DNA of 64,000 bases. Origin: CAVXHV01 sp963761445 (GTDB lineage Bacteria; Planctomycetota; Planctomycetia; Isosphaerales; Isosphaeraceae). The first letter of the stretch is position 1. Each line of letters starts with the position of its first letter. Location: positions 4,526,001 through 4,590,000 of the forward strand of contig CAVXHV010000005.1 of assembly GCA_963761445.1 (NCBI GenBank), written 5' to 3'. The notes beneath the pieces are model-generated. The model had not been told where the DNA came from. It saw only the letters and a list, made by a program, of their open reading frames with translations, and searched no databases. This document shows positions 9,775 to 18,401 of the stretch, piece after piece. The position numbers and the translations under genes were made by a program.

Positions 9775-10017
9775 CTAACCGTAAAAGACGCTGCGATTGG
9801 CTTCCATCGAACGAGCACCTGAACCAGGCAGGTCATCCGAGCGAGCCGGTCATCGGCGGCATGATCACCGGGCATCCTGCCGAGGTTTCCGATCGTATCG
9901 CCTCACTTTTTTCCAATTTCGCGCGTAACAACTTGGTCAGAGAATGGGGCTCTAGGGATAGGGGGATCTCATGAATCCCGACGAGAGATTTTGCACCACA
10001 AGGGGAGCAATAGAACC

Positions 10018-11760
10018 ATGGGTTACACCTTGATAGGGGATCAGCGGAGGGGCGGGCGGGGTATGTTGCACGGATGGCGACGGTGGCGACTCCGGCCGGC
10101 GCTGCTGGAGCTGGAGGGACGCGCTCTGCTGTCCACGGTCGTCGTCAACAACCCGACCGACACGCCCATCGCAGGCAAAACCGACCTGCGCCAGGCGATC
10201 GTCCAGGCGAATACCAATGGGGGAGCCGAGACGATCACGTTCGACAAGACGGTTTTCCGCACGCCGCAGACGATTAACCTCAATCCGGCCCTTGGCCAGC
10301 TCGAGCTGAGCGACCAGACCGGGACGGAGAAAATCACGGGCCCAACCGCGGGCGTGACGGTGAAGGGTAACTACACCACGGCGGGACCGGCCAACAGTGT
10401 GTTCAAGATCGATCCGGGGGTCACAGCGACCCTTTCGGGCCTCACCATCACGGGCGGGAATAACAGCCACTACGGCGGTGGCGTCGACAACCAGGGCACG
10501 GTGACGCTCGTCGACTGCACCGTCAGCGGCAACACATCCAACTACAACGGCGTGTTCAATTACACGTACGGCGGCGGCGGCGGCGTGTTCAATTCCGGCA
10601 CGGCCGACCTCATTGGCTGCACGCTCAACGGAAATACCGCCTACAACAGAGCATACGAGTTCGGCGGCGGTTACGTCAACATCGCCGAGGGCGGAGGCGT
10701 GGAGAATTCCAGCACGGGGAGCCTGACGCTGACCGGCTGCACCGTCAGCGGCAACTCCGCCGGCACGGGCGGCGGCGTATCGAGCTACGGCACGACGACG
10801 CTCACAGGCTGCACGATCAGCGGCAACTTCGCGGCCTTCGGCGGCGGCGGCGTATCGAACTATTCCGGCACGACGACGGTCACAGGCTGCACGATCAGCG
10901 GCAACTCAGCAGCCTCGGGCGGCGGCGTGATCAACTACTTCGGCACAGCCACGCTCACCAATTGCACAATCGGCGGTAACACGGCAACGAAAAGCGGTCA
11001 CTCCATCGGCGTTTCCGGCTATGGCATCGGCGGCGGGTTGGACAACGCCGCCCCCAACAGCACGCTCACGCTCACCAACTGCACCGTCAGCGGCAACTCC
11101 GCCGGCATCGGCGGCGGGGTGGCCAGCGACTGGTATGACGCGGTCACGGTGACCAACTGCATCATTAGCAACAACCAGGCCACGGGCGTCAACGGGTTGG
11201 CAGAGGGGGGCGGGATCTTAATAGGGAGCGGGACTCTCGCGCTTTCCGGCAGCACGCTCGTTGGTAACTCGGCAACGGGCCCGAGTGTCGTCGGTGCCGG
11301 CGGCGGTGGTCTCGAGCTCGAAGACGCGAGCGCGACCGTCACCAACACGACATTCCTGGATAACATCGCCAAAGGCGGTGCCGGGGGAGCGGGAGCCACC
11401 GGCGGCAGTGCCGTCGGCGGCGGGATTAGCGTGGGTTACGCAGCGTCGCTGGATCTTTCCGGGGGCGTGCTGATCGGCAATTTGGCCCAGGGCGGCGCGG
11501 GCGGCTCGGGAGCCAACGGCGGCTTCGGCTACGGTGGGGGAATCTTCGTCGCCTCGAACGCCTCCGCGACCCTCGAAGACACGGTCGTCAGCCTGAACGC
11601 AGCCCTGGGCGGCCTGGCCGGCGCCGGCGGTAGCGCAGGCGACGGCATCGGCGGCGGCCTCTACATCTGGACCGGTGGCGTGGTTACCCTCAAGAAGACG
11701 ACGGTCACGCTCAACTTCGCCTCCACCAGCAACGACAACATCTATGGCACCGTGAGCTGA
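10018..11760 (+). CDS. LEPR-motif beta-helix (Pmp-like repeat) surface protein
   Basis: 580 residues. The N-terminus has the sorting motif LELEGRALLS near residue 35 and then TDLRQAIVQANTNGG, the usual opening of planctomycete right-handed beta-helix proteins. The body consists of repeated rungs of the type TLTNCTVSGNSAGxGGGV (GGxI/GNSA rungs as in chlamydial Pmp-like repeats), Gly-rich throughout, and it ends normally after DDNIYGTVS-like sequence. I choose ATG 10018 because AGGGGAG lies 10 bases upstream; a TTG at 9991 would add 9 residues without a ribosome site. It is probably exported and cell-surface attached. Unlike its neighbours this gene is a single intact frame. Confidence 0.85.
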   Translation: MGYTLIGDQRRGGRGMLHGWRRWRLRPALLELEGRALLSTVVVNNPTDTPIAGKTDLRQAIVQANTNGGAETITFDKTVFRTPQTINLNPALGQLELSDQTGTEKITGPTAGVTVKGNYTTAGPANSVFKIDPGVTATLSGLTITGGNNSHYGGGVDNQGTVTLVDCTVSGNTSNYNGVFNYTYGGGGGVFNSGTADLIGCTLNGNTAYNRAYEFGGGYVNIAEGGGVENSSTGSLTLTGCTVSGNSAGTGGGVSSYGTTTLTGCTISGNFAAFGGGGVSNYSGTTTVTGCTISGNSAASGGGVINYFGTATLTNCTIGGNTATKSGHSIGVSGYGIGGGLDNAAPNSTLTLTNCTVSGNSAGIGGGVASDWYDAVTVTNCIISNNQATGVNGLAEGGGILIGSGTLALSGSTLVGNSATGPSVVGAGGGGLELEDASATVTNTTFLDNIAKGGAGGAGATGGSAVGGGISVGYAASLDLSGGVLIGNLAQGGAGGSGANGGFGYGGGIFVASNASATLEDTVVSLNAALGGLAGAGGSAGDGIGGGLYIWTGGVVTLKKTTVTLNFASTSNDNIYGTVS

Positions 11761-12049
11761 CTCGAATCGCCAGGCGCGAGCTCAGTGGAACCGCTCTAAA
11801 GGGGGACGCGCAATTCGGGGAGGGCGAGAGTCCCGGGGAGCCGCTTTCCCGGTTGGCTCCACATTCCGCCTCTGGCGGATCGCCCTCTCCGGACCGCGAT
11901 AGGCGATTTAGTCATCGCGCCCTATAGGTCGGGCGTTCTCGCCTGACAGGCCTCACGAAGAGCCATACAATGTCAAGTTGGAAAGCCCGACCTACAAGAA
12001 CATCACTGCCGTCTCACATTGCCAGTCGAACGCGGCGTCGGAGGACCTC

Positions 12050-12688
12050 ATGAGCGCCCAGGGTAGACTGGATCCCGAACAGCTCCTGGCTGACGCCCGC
12101 GGCGGGCGCCCAGAGTCGCTGGGCAGAGTGCTCGAGTTGAATCGCGCCGAGCTCGCCCTCCTGGCCCGGGCGCAAATTGATCTCCAACTCCAGGGCCGCC
12201 TCGATGCCTCGGACCTGGTCCAGGACACATTCCTCGATGCCTGCCGCGACTTCCACCACTTCCGCGGCTCGAGCCATCCAGAATGGGTCGCCTGGCTGCG
12301 CAAGATCTTGTTCTTTAACCTGGCCCGCGTGATCCAGCGGCAAGTCGCGGCGAAGAAACGAAGTACCCGGCGGGAAGTGTCGCTCGACCAGCGGGCCTCG
12401 GCAATGGAGCGGTCCTCGGGAACAATCCAGCTCGAGACCGCGCTCGTCAGCCGCTCGAGCTCGCCCAGCAGCCACGCCGGCCGCCGCGAACGCGGTGCCC
12501 GCCTCGCTGATCAGTTGGCTCGACTGCCCGCTGACTACCGTGAAGTGCTTGTCCTGCGGAACCTGGAAGGGCTGGCGTTCCCCGAGGTGGCCCGCCGCAT
12601 GGGCCGGTCTGCCGGAGCCGTCCGCATCCTTTGGGTGCGCGCGGTCGATCAGCTTCGCCGGCTGCTGCAAGTGGAGGAACTCTTATGA
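12050..12688 (+). CDS. ECF-type RNA polymerase sigma factor
   Basis: 212 residues. Region 2 is visible as DASDLVQDTFLDACRDFHHF and region 4 as LARLPADYREVLVLRNLEGL, followed by the helix-turn-helix FPEVARRMGRSAGAVRI. It belongs to the planctomycete ECF groups that are usually encoded beside a Ser/Thr kinase, and here its stop overlaps the kinase start (ATGA at 12685-12688), indicating translational coupling. The start at 12050 has GGAGG five bases upstream; the longer frame from 11978 lacks a site. Inference: the partner kinase controls this sigma factor, replacing a classical anti-sigma factor. Confidence 0.92.
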   Translation: MSAQGRLDPEQLLADARGGRPESLGRVLELNRAELALLARAQIDLQLQGRLDASDLVQDTFLDACRDFHHFRGSSHPEWVAWLRKILFFNLARVIQRQVAAKKRSTRREVSLDQRASAMERSSGTIQLETALVSRSSSPSSHAGRRERGARLADQLARLPADYREVLVLRNLEGLAFPEVARRMGRSAGAVRILWVRAVDQLRRLLQVEELL

Positions 12689-14805
12689 AGGCGATCGTGC
12701 CCCAGGAAGAGGCGCTCGAGCCAACGAGCGAAGTCATCAGCATTCTCGAAGAGTTCCTGACCAGGCTGGAAGCCGGTGCCCGGCTGAACCCCGAGGATCT
12801 GACAGCCCGCTGTCCAGCCCTGGCAGGGCCGCTGAAAGCCTGCCTGGCGAGCCTGGAATTCCTGCATGGCGCGTCGCTCAGTTTGCGAGATCCAGGAGCG
12901 CCTGAGCCGTCTTTCGCCACAGAATGCCAAACTGACCTCGGCCGCCTCGGCGACTTTCAGCTCGTCCGCGAAATCGGCCGTGGCGGCATGGGTGTCGTCT
13001 ACGAAGCCGAGCAGATCTCGCTCGGTCGCCGCGTGGCGCTCAAGGTGCTGCCGTTTGCAGCCGCACTCGATGGGCGGCAGTTGCAGCGCTTCAAGAACGA
13101 AGCGCAGGCCGCCGCCTGCCTGCACCACACGAACATCGTTCCCGTCTTCGGCGTCGGCTGCGAGCGCGACGTCCACTACTTCGCCATGCAGTACATCGAG
13201 GGGCAAACACTCGCCGCGATCATCAGGAACTTGCGCCGCGGCAAGGATTGCGGCTTGCCGGCCTTTAGCTCCGATCCGAGCAATCGACAGGAGACTGCAT
13301 CTGGGCCGGGCACGCAGCGCCCTGAGGCTTCTCCCGCGCACGTCCGCGCGGCGGCGGTCCTGGGCATGCAGGCTGCCTTCGCGCTGGAACACGCTCATCA
13401 GCTTGGCGTCGTGCATCGCGATATCAAGCCGGCCAACCTGCTTGTCGAAGCGGATTCTGCCATCGCCCCAGGGGGAAACGGAGCCGAAGCGGGCGGCGCT
13501 CGCTTGTGGGTCACCGACTTCGGCCTCGCTCACTGCCGCCAGGGATCCGCCGGGCTCACCGTCACCGGAGACATGGTGGGGACGCTGCGTTACATGAGCC
13601 CGGAACAAGCGCTCGCCCGGCCCATCGGAGTGGACCACCGCACCGACCTCTACTCGCTCGGCGCGACCCTCTATGAGTTTCTGACCCTCGAGCCCGCAAT
13701 GAACGGCCGCGACCGTCACGAGCTGCTAAGGCAGATCGCGATCGAGGAACCCAGGCCGCTGCGCAAGGTCAACAAGGCAGTCCCGGCCGATCTGGAGACC
13801 ATAGTCCTCAAGGCGATGGCCAAGAACTCTTCGGAACGCTACGCCACGGCCCAGGAAATGGCCGGCGACCTGGGGCGGTTCTTGAATGACGAGCCGATCC
13901 TCGCCAGGCCCGTGACACTGCTCAATCGCACGCGAAGGTGGGCGCGCAGACACCGGGCGGTGATGCTTTCGGTGGCGGTGGCCTCGCTCGCCGCGGTGAC
14001 CGTGCTGGCCGGCAGCGTCGGCTGGATCGTGCGCGACCGGGCTGCGCGGCGTGCCAGGCTAACCGCCCAGCGTGACGCCGCCCTGGAAGACTCGGAACGC
14101 CTCAAGAACGAAGGTAAGGTGTCGCAAGCGCAGGCAGCCGCCGCGCGCGCGGAGGCCCTTCTTCCTTATGGCGCCGCCGATCAGGCCGTGGCCCAGCGCG
14201 TCAAAGCCTTGGTGCGCGAGCTGGCCCAGGAGCAGGCCGACGTCGCCTTGCTCGAGGGCCTCGAGGCCATCCGCCTTCGCCAGTCGGACGTCGAGGACAA
14301 CCATTTTGTCATCCATCATTCGCGCAAGGACTATGAACGGGCTTTCGTGAATTACGGAGTGCACAAGAATGTGATGGGACCGGAGGAGGCGGCACGTGAA
14401 CTTTCGCGCCGGCCTCCTCGCGTTCGTGCCACCCTTCTGGCGGCCCTGGACCACTGGTTGATCCTGGCGAAAGCCGCGAAGGCGCCGGAAGCGGCCTGGC
14501 TCAAGCAAGTAATTGACCTGGCAGACTCGGACCCGTGGCGCCAGGGCGTGCGCGTGGCGCGAGAGAAAAATGACCTCAAGGCGATGGAGAAGCTGGGCGC
14601 GAGGTCGATTACGCCGAACAGCCGTCGGAAGCATTGTTCGTCCTGGAAATGGGTCTGCGCCAGCGAGGCTCGAGCGCGGCTGCGCTTGCGCTTTTGCGAC
14701 GCGCGCAGAAAGCATTCCCGGCAGACTTCTGGATCAACCACGAGCTCGGGTGCGCGCTGGGCGATTGCGACCCACCGCAGCACGAGGAGAACATTCGTTT
14801 CTTGA
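12685..14805 (+). CDS. Ser/Thr protein kinase with transmembrane helix, N-terminal part of kinase-TPR protein
   Basis: Hanks-type kinase at about residues 90-420: LVREIGRGGMGVVYEAEQ, VALKVLPF, VVHRDIKPANLLVE, VTDFGLAHC, GTLRYMSPEQAL. A transmembrane helix (VMLSVAVASLAAVTVLAGSV) and coiled helical region follow. Family sequence runs to LKAMEKLG (about 14597); then the frame is lost and the residues to 14805 are not genuine. Adding one G to the GGG at about 14596-14598 gives KLGREVDYAEQPSEALFVLE and joins the TPR part at 14634-15320, for a total near 878 residues. It forms an operon with the sigma factor (overlapping ATGA). The kinase domain is cytoplasmic by the positive-inside pattern (RRWARRHR before the helix). 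Confidence 0.88.
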   Translation: MKAIVPQEEALEPTSEVISILEEFLTRLEAGARLNPEDLTARCPALAGPLKACLASLEFLHGASLSLRDPGAPEPSFATECQTDLGRLGDFQLVREIGRGGMGVVYEAEQISLGRRVALKVLPFAAALDGRQLQRFKNEAQAAACLHHTNIVPVFGVGCERDVHYFAMQYIEGQTLAAIIRNLRRGKDCGLPAFSSDPSNRQETASGPGTQRPEASPAHVRAAAVLGMQAAFALEHAHQLGVVHRDIKPANLLVEADSAIAPGGNGAEAGGARLWVTDFGLAHCRQGSAGLTVTGDMVGTLRYMSPEQALARPIGVDHRTDLYSLGATLYEFLTLEPAMNGRDRHELLRQIAIEEPRPLRKVNKAVPADLETIVLKAMAKNSSERYATAQEMAGDLGRFLNDEPILARPVTLLNRTRRWARRHRAVMLSVAVASLAAVTVLAGSVGWIVRDRAARRARLTAQRDAALEDSERLKNEGKVSQAQAAAARAEALLPYGAADQAVAQRVKALVRELAQEQADVALLEGLEAIRLRQSDVEDNHFVIHHSRKDYERAFVNYGVHKNVMGPEEAARELSRRPPRVRATLLAALDHWLILAKAAKAPEAAWLKQVIDLADSDPWRQGVRVAREKNDLKAMEKLGARSITPNSRRKHCSSWKWVCASEARARLRLRFCDARRKHSRQTSGSTTSSGARWAIATHRSTRRTFVS

Positions 14806-15320
14806 CCGTGGCCGTGGCGCTACGGCCCGACAGCCCCGGAGTGCGATACAACCTCGGTAACGCGCTGGCCGGCGCCGGGCGGATGGACGAGGCGATCGAT
14901 GCCTATCGCCACGCCGTCGGTCTGAAGCCGGATTATGCTATGGCTCACTTCAAGCTTGGCTTTGTGCTCGGCAAGCAGGGCCAGCTTGACGAGGCGATCG
15001 CCGCTTGCCGGCGTTCCATCGAGTTGAAGCCCGAATTTGCCGACGTCCACTACAATCTCGGTAATTACCTTGATCACGCTGATCGACCCGGGGAGGCGGA
15101 GGCTGCCTACCGCAAGGCGATCGCGCTGAGACCCGATCATGCCGAGAGCCACTGCGACCTGGGCATGGCGCTCTGGAAACAAGGGAAGCTCGCCCCGGCC
15201 CTCGCGAGCCTGGAGCGCGGCCACGAGCTGGGCTCAAGGCGCAAGGACTGGCCGTATCCGTCGGCCCAGTGGGTGCGAGAATGCCGAGAGAAGCTCGAGC
15301 AGGTTGGCCGGCCGCGATAA
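14634..15320 (+). CDS. TPR C-terminal domain of the kinase-TPR protein
   Basis: About 228 residues containing at least four tetratricopeptide repeats, for example PGVRYNLGNALAGAGRMDEA, AMAHFKLGFVLGKQGQLDEA, ADVHYNLGNYLDHADRPGEA and AESHCDLGMALWKQGKLAPA. It is the expected C-terminus of the preceding kinase and is displaced only by a one-base shift; in-frame coding sequence begins near 14600. TPR modules commonly bind partner proteins, here plausibly the sigma factor or an upstream signal protein. It ends normally at 15320. Confidence 0.85.
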   Translation: MFVLEMGLRQRGSSAAALALLRRAQKAFPADFWINHELGCALGDCDPPQHEENIRFLTVAVALRPDSPGVRYNLGNALAGAGRMDEAIDAYRHAVGLKPDYAMAHFKLGFVLGKQGQLDEAIAACRRSIELKPEFADVHYNLGNYLDHADRPGEAEAAYRKAIALRPDHAESHCDLGMALWKQGKLAPALASLERGHELGSRRKDWPYPSAQWVRECREKLEQVGRPR

Positions 15321-15447
15321 GGCGCTACCGCGAGGCGCCGATCTTACACGCTCCCCGTGGGTATGCTCGGATTGCGTGTCCTTTCTCTCTTTCTCTTCGG
15401 GCGAGCCGGGTCGTGCTGCAACGCCTTGTAGGGCAGCGAACCGAGCC

Positions 15448-16443
15448 TCACCGTTCTAGATGTGCGCTCAATCGACGATATAGCTCCACCGACGCGTCAA
15501 TCTCCGACTTTCGAATGGAGACGCTCTCGACGTTGATTCCGATTGGCAAGCGCTTTTCGCGAGCATAGTCCTGCACGTCGGTGAATACCCTCTCGCACAG
15601 GTCGACGGAGCGCTCCAGCGTGTCGGCCGAATGGCGGAGTTCGTTTTCAAGCCAGCGCGGGAACGAGATGCCTAGCCACTTCATGAACTCGAGCGTGCGA
15701 ACCGAGCCACACGGTGAGAACGTGAGCACTACGGGGACGGGCGAGCGTCCGGACATTCGCAACGACAATGCGTAGTCGGAAAGCAAAGATTTTGTGGAGC
15801 CGGCGTCGTACACGGACTGTGTGATGAAGAAGCGACAGCCGTGGTCCTGCTTGAAGAGCATCCGATGGTGCTCTTCCTCTTTTGCAACATGTCGCTCCGC
15901 TATGGCGATGCCACCAAGGACCAGGTTAGAAACGGCGCGCGCAATCGCATACGCCTCGGCCAGCGGCAAACCCGGGTGGTGCGATTGGCCACGTGGGGCG
16001 CCGACGAAGACGCTGATGTGCCGGCCAGCCGCTGACCGCACGCCGCCGACCCAACGCGAAAACGCCTCACGCGTGTGGGCGCCCACGCATCGGTACACGA
16101 TCTTCGGGATCGCGAGCTCGGCGAGCGCGTCACGTGCGTAGACCTCGGGGTCGACGGTGGGTAGAAACGGGAACGGGCGTTCCCGGCCATCGCGTCCCGG
16201 CTCGTCCTGAATGTCGTAGACAACCAGGCCGTCGGGCGCGAGCAGATGAAGTCGGTCTACCTGTTCGGCCGCGATGTCACGCAACCGCTCGGGGGTCGAT
16301 GCGAGCTTCGGCGGCGCGATTCCGTAGAGACGTATCCCGGCGCGCCCATCGTCTAGTTTTTCAAACAGCGTACTCAAGGAGAGGAGCCTCCGCCGATTCA
16401 CGCCGATGATCTGATCGGCCGGGGTTCCGGGGACACCATACAT
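15448..16443 (-). CDS. Methylenetetrahydrofolate reductase-like protein
   Basis: TIM-barrel MTHFR-like protein of about 331 residues. Recognisable stretches are RLYGIAPPK, GLVVYDIQDEPGR, HISVFVGAPRGQSHH, GGIAIAERH and CRFFITQSVYDAG, which match the folate-dependent reductase superfamily. I expect a flavin- and folate-linked one-carbon reaction, but residue conservation is too partial to distinguish true MetF from a relative. The start is unclear: a 60-bp tandem repeat (16421-16540) supplies an in-frame ATG at both 16443 and 16503, each preceded by GGGAGAC. I prefer 16443 because homologues begin close to SLSTLFEKL. It stands alone, convergent with the kinase-TPR gene. Confidence 0.75.
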   Translation of the reverse strand: MYGVPGTPADQIIGVNRRRLLSLSTLFEKLDDGRAGIRLYGIAPPKLASTPERLRDIAAEQVDRLHLLAPDGLVVYDIQDEPGRDGRERPFPFLPTVDPEVYARDALAELAIPKIVYRCVGAHTREAFSRWVGGVRSAAGRHISVFVGAPRGQSHHPGLPLAEAYAIARAVSNLVLGGIAIAERHVAKEEEHHRMLFKQDHGCRFFITQSVYDAGSTKSLLSDYALSLRMSGRSPVPVVLTFSPCGSVRTLEFMKWLGISFPRWLENELRHSADTLERSVDLCERVFTDVQDYAREKRLPIGINVESVSIRKSEIDASVELYRRLSAHLER

Positions 16444-16542
16444 GTCTCCCGACAGGGCGTGCCCTCGCGGCGATCTGCGTGGGGTTCCGGAAACACCATA
16501 CATGTCTCCCGACAGGGCGTGCCCTCGCGGCGATCTGCGTGG
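16421..16542. repeat. 60-bp tandem duplication at the 5' end of the MTHFR-like gene
   Basis: Two adjacent 60-base units starting GGGGTTCCGG, identical apart from two bases in the first copy and the trailing edge. Each unit includes ATG and a GGGAG ribosome-like site on the minus strand, so the duplication adds an alternative in-frame start of 20 residues. Confidence 0.8.
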
Positions 16543-16719
16543 CGGCTATATGGTAGAGCTTCGGGTCAGCAAGCAATACACGCTAGCGTGCCAAACGCCA
16601 CAGCCAGCGGCGAGCCGCTGGCTGGTGGATTGCCTCAGGCTTGCGAGCTTTCCCCGCCTCGTTTTCGACCCACTTCGCAGCCCCTGTCCGAGATACGACA
16701 AGCGAGACGCGCGACGAGT

Positions 16720-16883
16720 TGGCGCTCTGAAGTGCGCCTGGTTGTCGACCAGGCGCTCTCGCGAATGAAAAGCCCGCAGAATCACGGGGAATTCGTCGGA
16801 TCTTTTATCGTAGGTTCAACCCCCAGAGAGGAACTCGCCGAATCAATTAGCTGCCGTAACTTGAATGTCCATCTGGTCTTAAG
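16720..16883. repeat. Hairpin repeat leading into the tRNA-like sequence, copy 3
   Basis: GCGCCTGGTTGTCGACCAGGCGC hairpin followed by AAAAGCCCGCAGAATC, a GTAGGTTCAAC block and a TTGAATGTCC block. Same order as at 4545 and 9360. Confidence 0.55.
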
Positions 16884-16957
16884 TGGAGACGACCGGGATC
16901 GAACCGGCAACCTCCTGGTTGCAAACCAGGCGCTCTCTCGATTGAGCTACACTCGCC
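16884..16957 (-). tRNA. tRNA-Ala(TGC)-like sequence, probably a pseudogene
   Basis: On the minus strand there is a D arm (GCTC/GAGC), an anticodon arm CCTGG-TTTGCAA-CCAGG with anticodon TGC, a variable loop, and a T arm GCCGG-TTCGATC-CCGGT. The 3' acceptor strand CGTCTCC does not pair with the 5' strand GCGAGTG, and the D loop lacks the GG dinucleotide. No CCA is encoded. It is the most complete of three related copies in the window (others at 4690 and 9514). I think it is a decayed tRNA or an integration remnant rather than a working gene; a covariance-model scan would settle it. Confidence 0.45.
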
Positions 16958-17236
16958 GATTTAGGCGATTGATGATCGGAGGGCGCCGGTGAAGGGTTTA
17001 ATTTTGGATTTTGATCTTGGATTGGCGGACGCGCGTGCGATGGGTGAGCATGTCGCTTGCGTCGATGGCGGCGGCGGTGCATTCACAGTCGGTCGCGTAA
17101 TCCTTGCAGGGAAAGGACGCGCGGCAAATGATCAAAACGAACATGGGCAGGAAATCCGAAGTTTCGAAATCCGAAATTAGAAGGGCGGGAATGAGGGCGG
17201 AGGACAAGTACGAGCGGGACTCAGGCTGGCGACGTT

Positions 17237-17308
17237 CACTGGTTACATGCCCGTGGGCCCGGAGCCGTGCGGCCAAGCGCCGGTCGCTCCTGTTCTCGTC
17301 AAGTAGGA
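17237..17308 (-). pseudogene. N-terminal scrap of a DUF5615-type PIN-like toxin gene
   Basis: The frame opens MKLLLDENRSDRRLAARLRA followed by HGH, the characteristic start of DUF5615 proteins with the conserved acidic LDEN. It then dissolves into unrelated sequence after about 24 residues. Just upstream another frame ends (GLRMDEAPT then stop) and overlaps this ATG, as expected for an upstream antitoxin gene. It is the remains of a toxin-antitoxin pair. Confidence 0.6.
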
Positions 17309-17672
17309 GCTTCATCCATGCGCAGGCCCGTCGAGGCCTCGGCGCGCAGCCCCGCCGCCTCGCGGTCCCGCTCTTGCTCGATGAGAGCCCGATTCTGGAC
17401 CACATCATCGATCGAACGCGAGCACGCCGCAGAGCGGGGGGGCGTTTTGACGCGGGAGCGTCGGAACGAGGGGAATCAGAGCCGCTCTTTCGAGGAGCGA
17501 AAGGCGACGATCTTCGGAACCAGGGGAACCTGAGCGCTCTTTCGCGGAGCGAAAGGGGACGATCGGATTGAGCCTGCCGGTCGTGCCAGTTCCAACGCCT
17601 GCGGCCTCCACGGAATCCAAGATGGCTTTAGCAAACGCGGGCTTCTGACTTCTTTCTGACCGGAACTCCCGC
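17309..17672. other. Intergenic region with two palindromic repeats
   Basis: Apart from the antitoxin scrap near its left end, I see no gene. Two copies of a short palindrome, CTTTCGAGGAGCGAAAGG (about 17487) and CTTTCGCGGAGCGAAAGG (about 17538), lie in similar 50-60 base contexts, with GGCGACGAT or GGACGAT following. They belong to a dispersed family also found at 48.3 kb and 52.5 kb. Confidence 0.5.
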
Positions 17673-18401
17673 TCACACCCCTTCGACCACCAGAACCCAA
17701 TCGTCGAAGCCGTCTTTGTGGGCAGAAGGGTATGAAACCGAGCGGCTGGAATTCTTTGGCTCAGAAGCCGAGATCACCGTATACGTTCCGGTCGTAGGAT
17801 CATACCAGCGGAGCCTGACATTCCGCCCGCCGGTGATCGCTCTGGTATCAACCGTTATTGCGCGTCGAGCTGGGAAATAGACGACCCCTGCCGATGTTGA
17901 GTATCCTGATGCAGCCTTGTCGTCACCCGCGCCGAGGCCGATTTTCAGGAATGTTCCGTTGTCAGGGGTCCACGTACTGTCTTGAACATAGGTATCGAGC
18001 AGCCTCCAGGCGTATCTGGAACACTGCTGCGGCGGTTCGGTGATGATGTTCAGCCAGCTCGGCCCACCATCAAACAGGCCGGTGACGCCAAACGGCCACC
18101 ATTTTTCGTGGCCAAAGTTGATCCCGGCGCCGCCGCGGATGAACGTCGAATAGTTCCGTTCGCGCAGCTCCTGATTCTGCTGGCCTTTGTAATGCGGGGC
18201 GTTGACGTAGGGCGGCTCAATATCGACGACCGGATAGGTCTTGGCGGTGCGCTCGGTCGTAGACTTTATCAAACTGTTCGACAGAACTGCTGCCGTAGTC
18301 GTACACCGTGTTCGCGCTCTGTTTGAACCACTGATAGCCTTTGGGGCCTTCTTCCGATATGAATTGATCGAATGACGTCGAGCCGTTGGCCGGCTCGGCA
18401 A
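17673..18401 (-). CDS. C-terminal part of secreted DUF4038-type glycosidase
   Basis: From about 18255 downward this frame continues the enzyme encoded at 18217-19182: TYPVVDIEPPYVNAPHYKG, IRGGAGINFGHEKWWPFGV, then a small beta-domain (YDPTTGTYTVIS) resembling the collagen-binding-like domain that ends DUF4038 proteins. Residues before that point are out of frame. One base restores the junction YDRA/TAKTYPVV near 18250. Ends normally at 17673 with DDWVLVVEGV. Confidence 0.75.
   Translation of the reverse strand: MPSRPTARRHSINSYRKKAPKAISGSNRARTRCTTTAAVLSNSLIKSTTERTAKTYPVVDIEPPYVNAPHYKGQQNQELRERNYSTFIRGGAGINFGHEKWWPFGVTGLFDGGPSWLNIITEPPQQCSRYAWRLLDTYVQDSTWTPDNGTFLKIGLGAGDDKAASGYSTSAGVVYFPARRAITVDTRAITGGRNVRLRWYDPTTGTYTVISASEPKNSSRSVSYPSAHKDGFDDWVLVVEGV

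Noticed and set aside
9775..10017. Insertion sequence next to the second 268-bp repeat
   Set aside because: No transposase frame, terminal repeats or target duplication could be seen.
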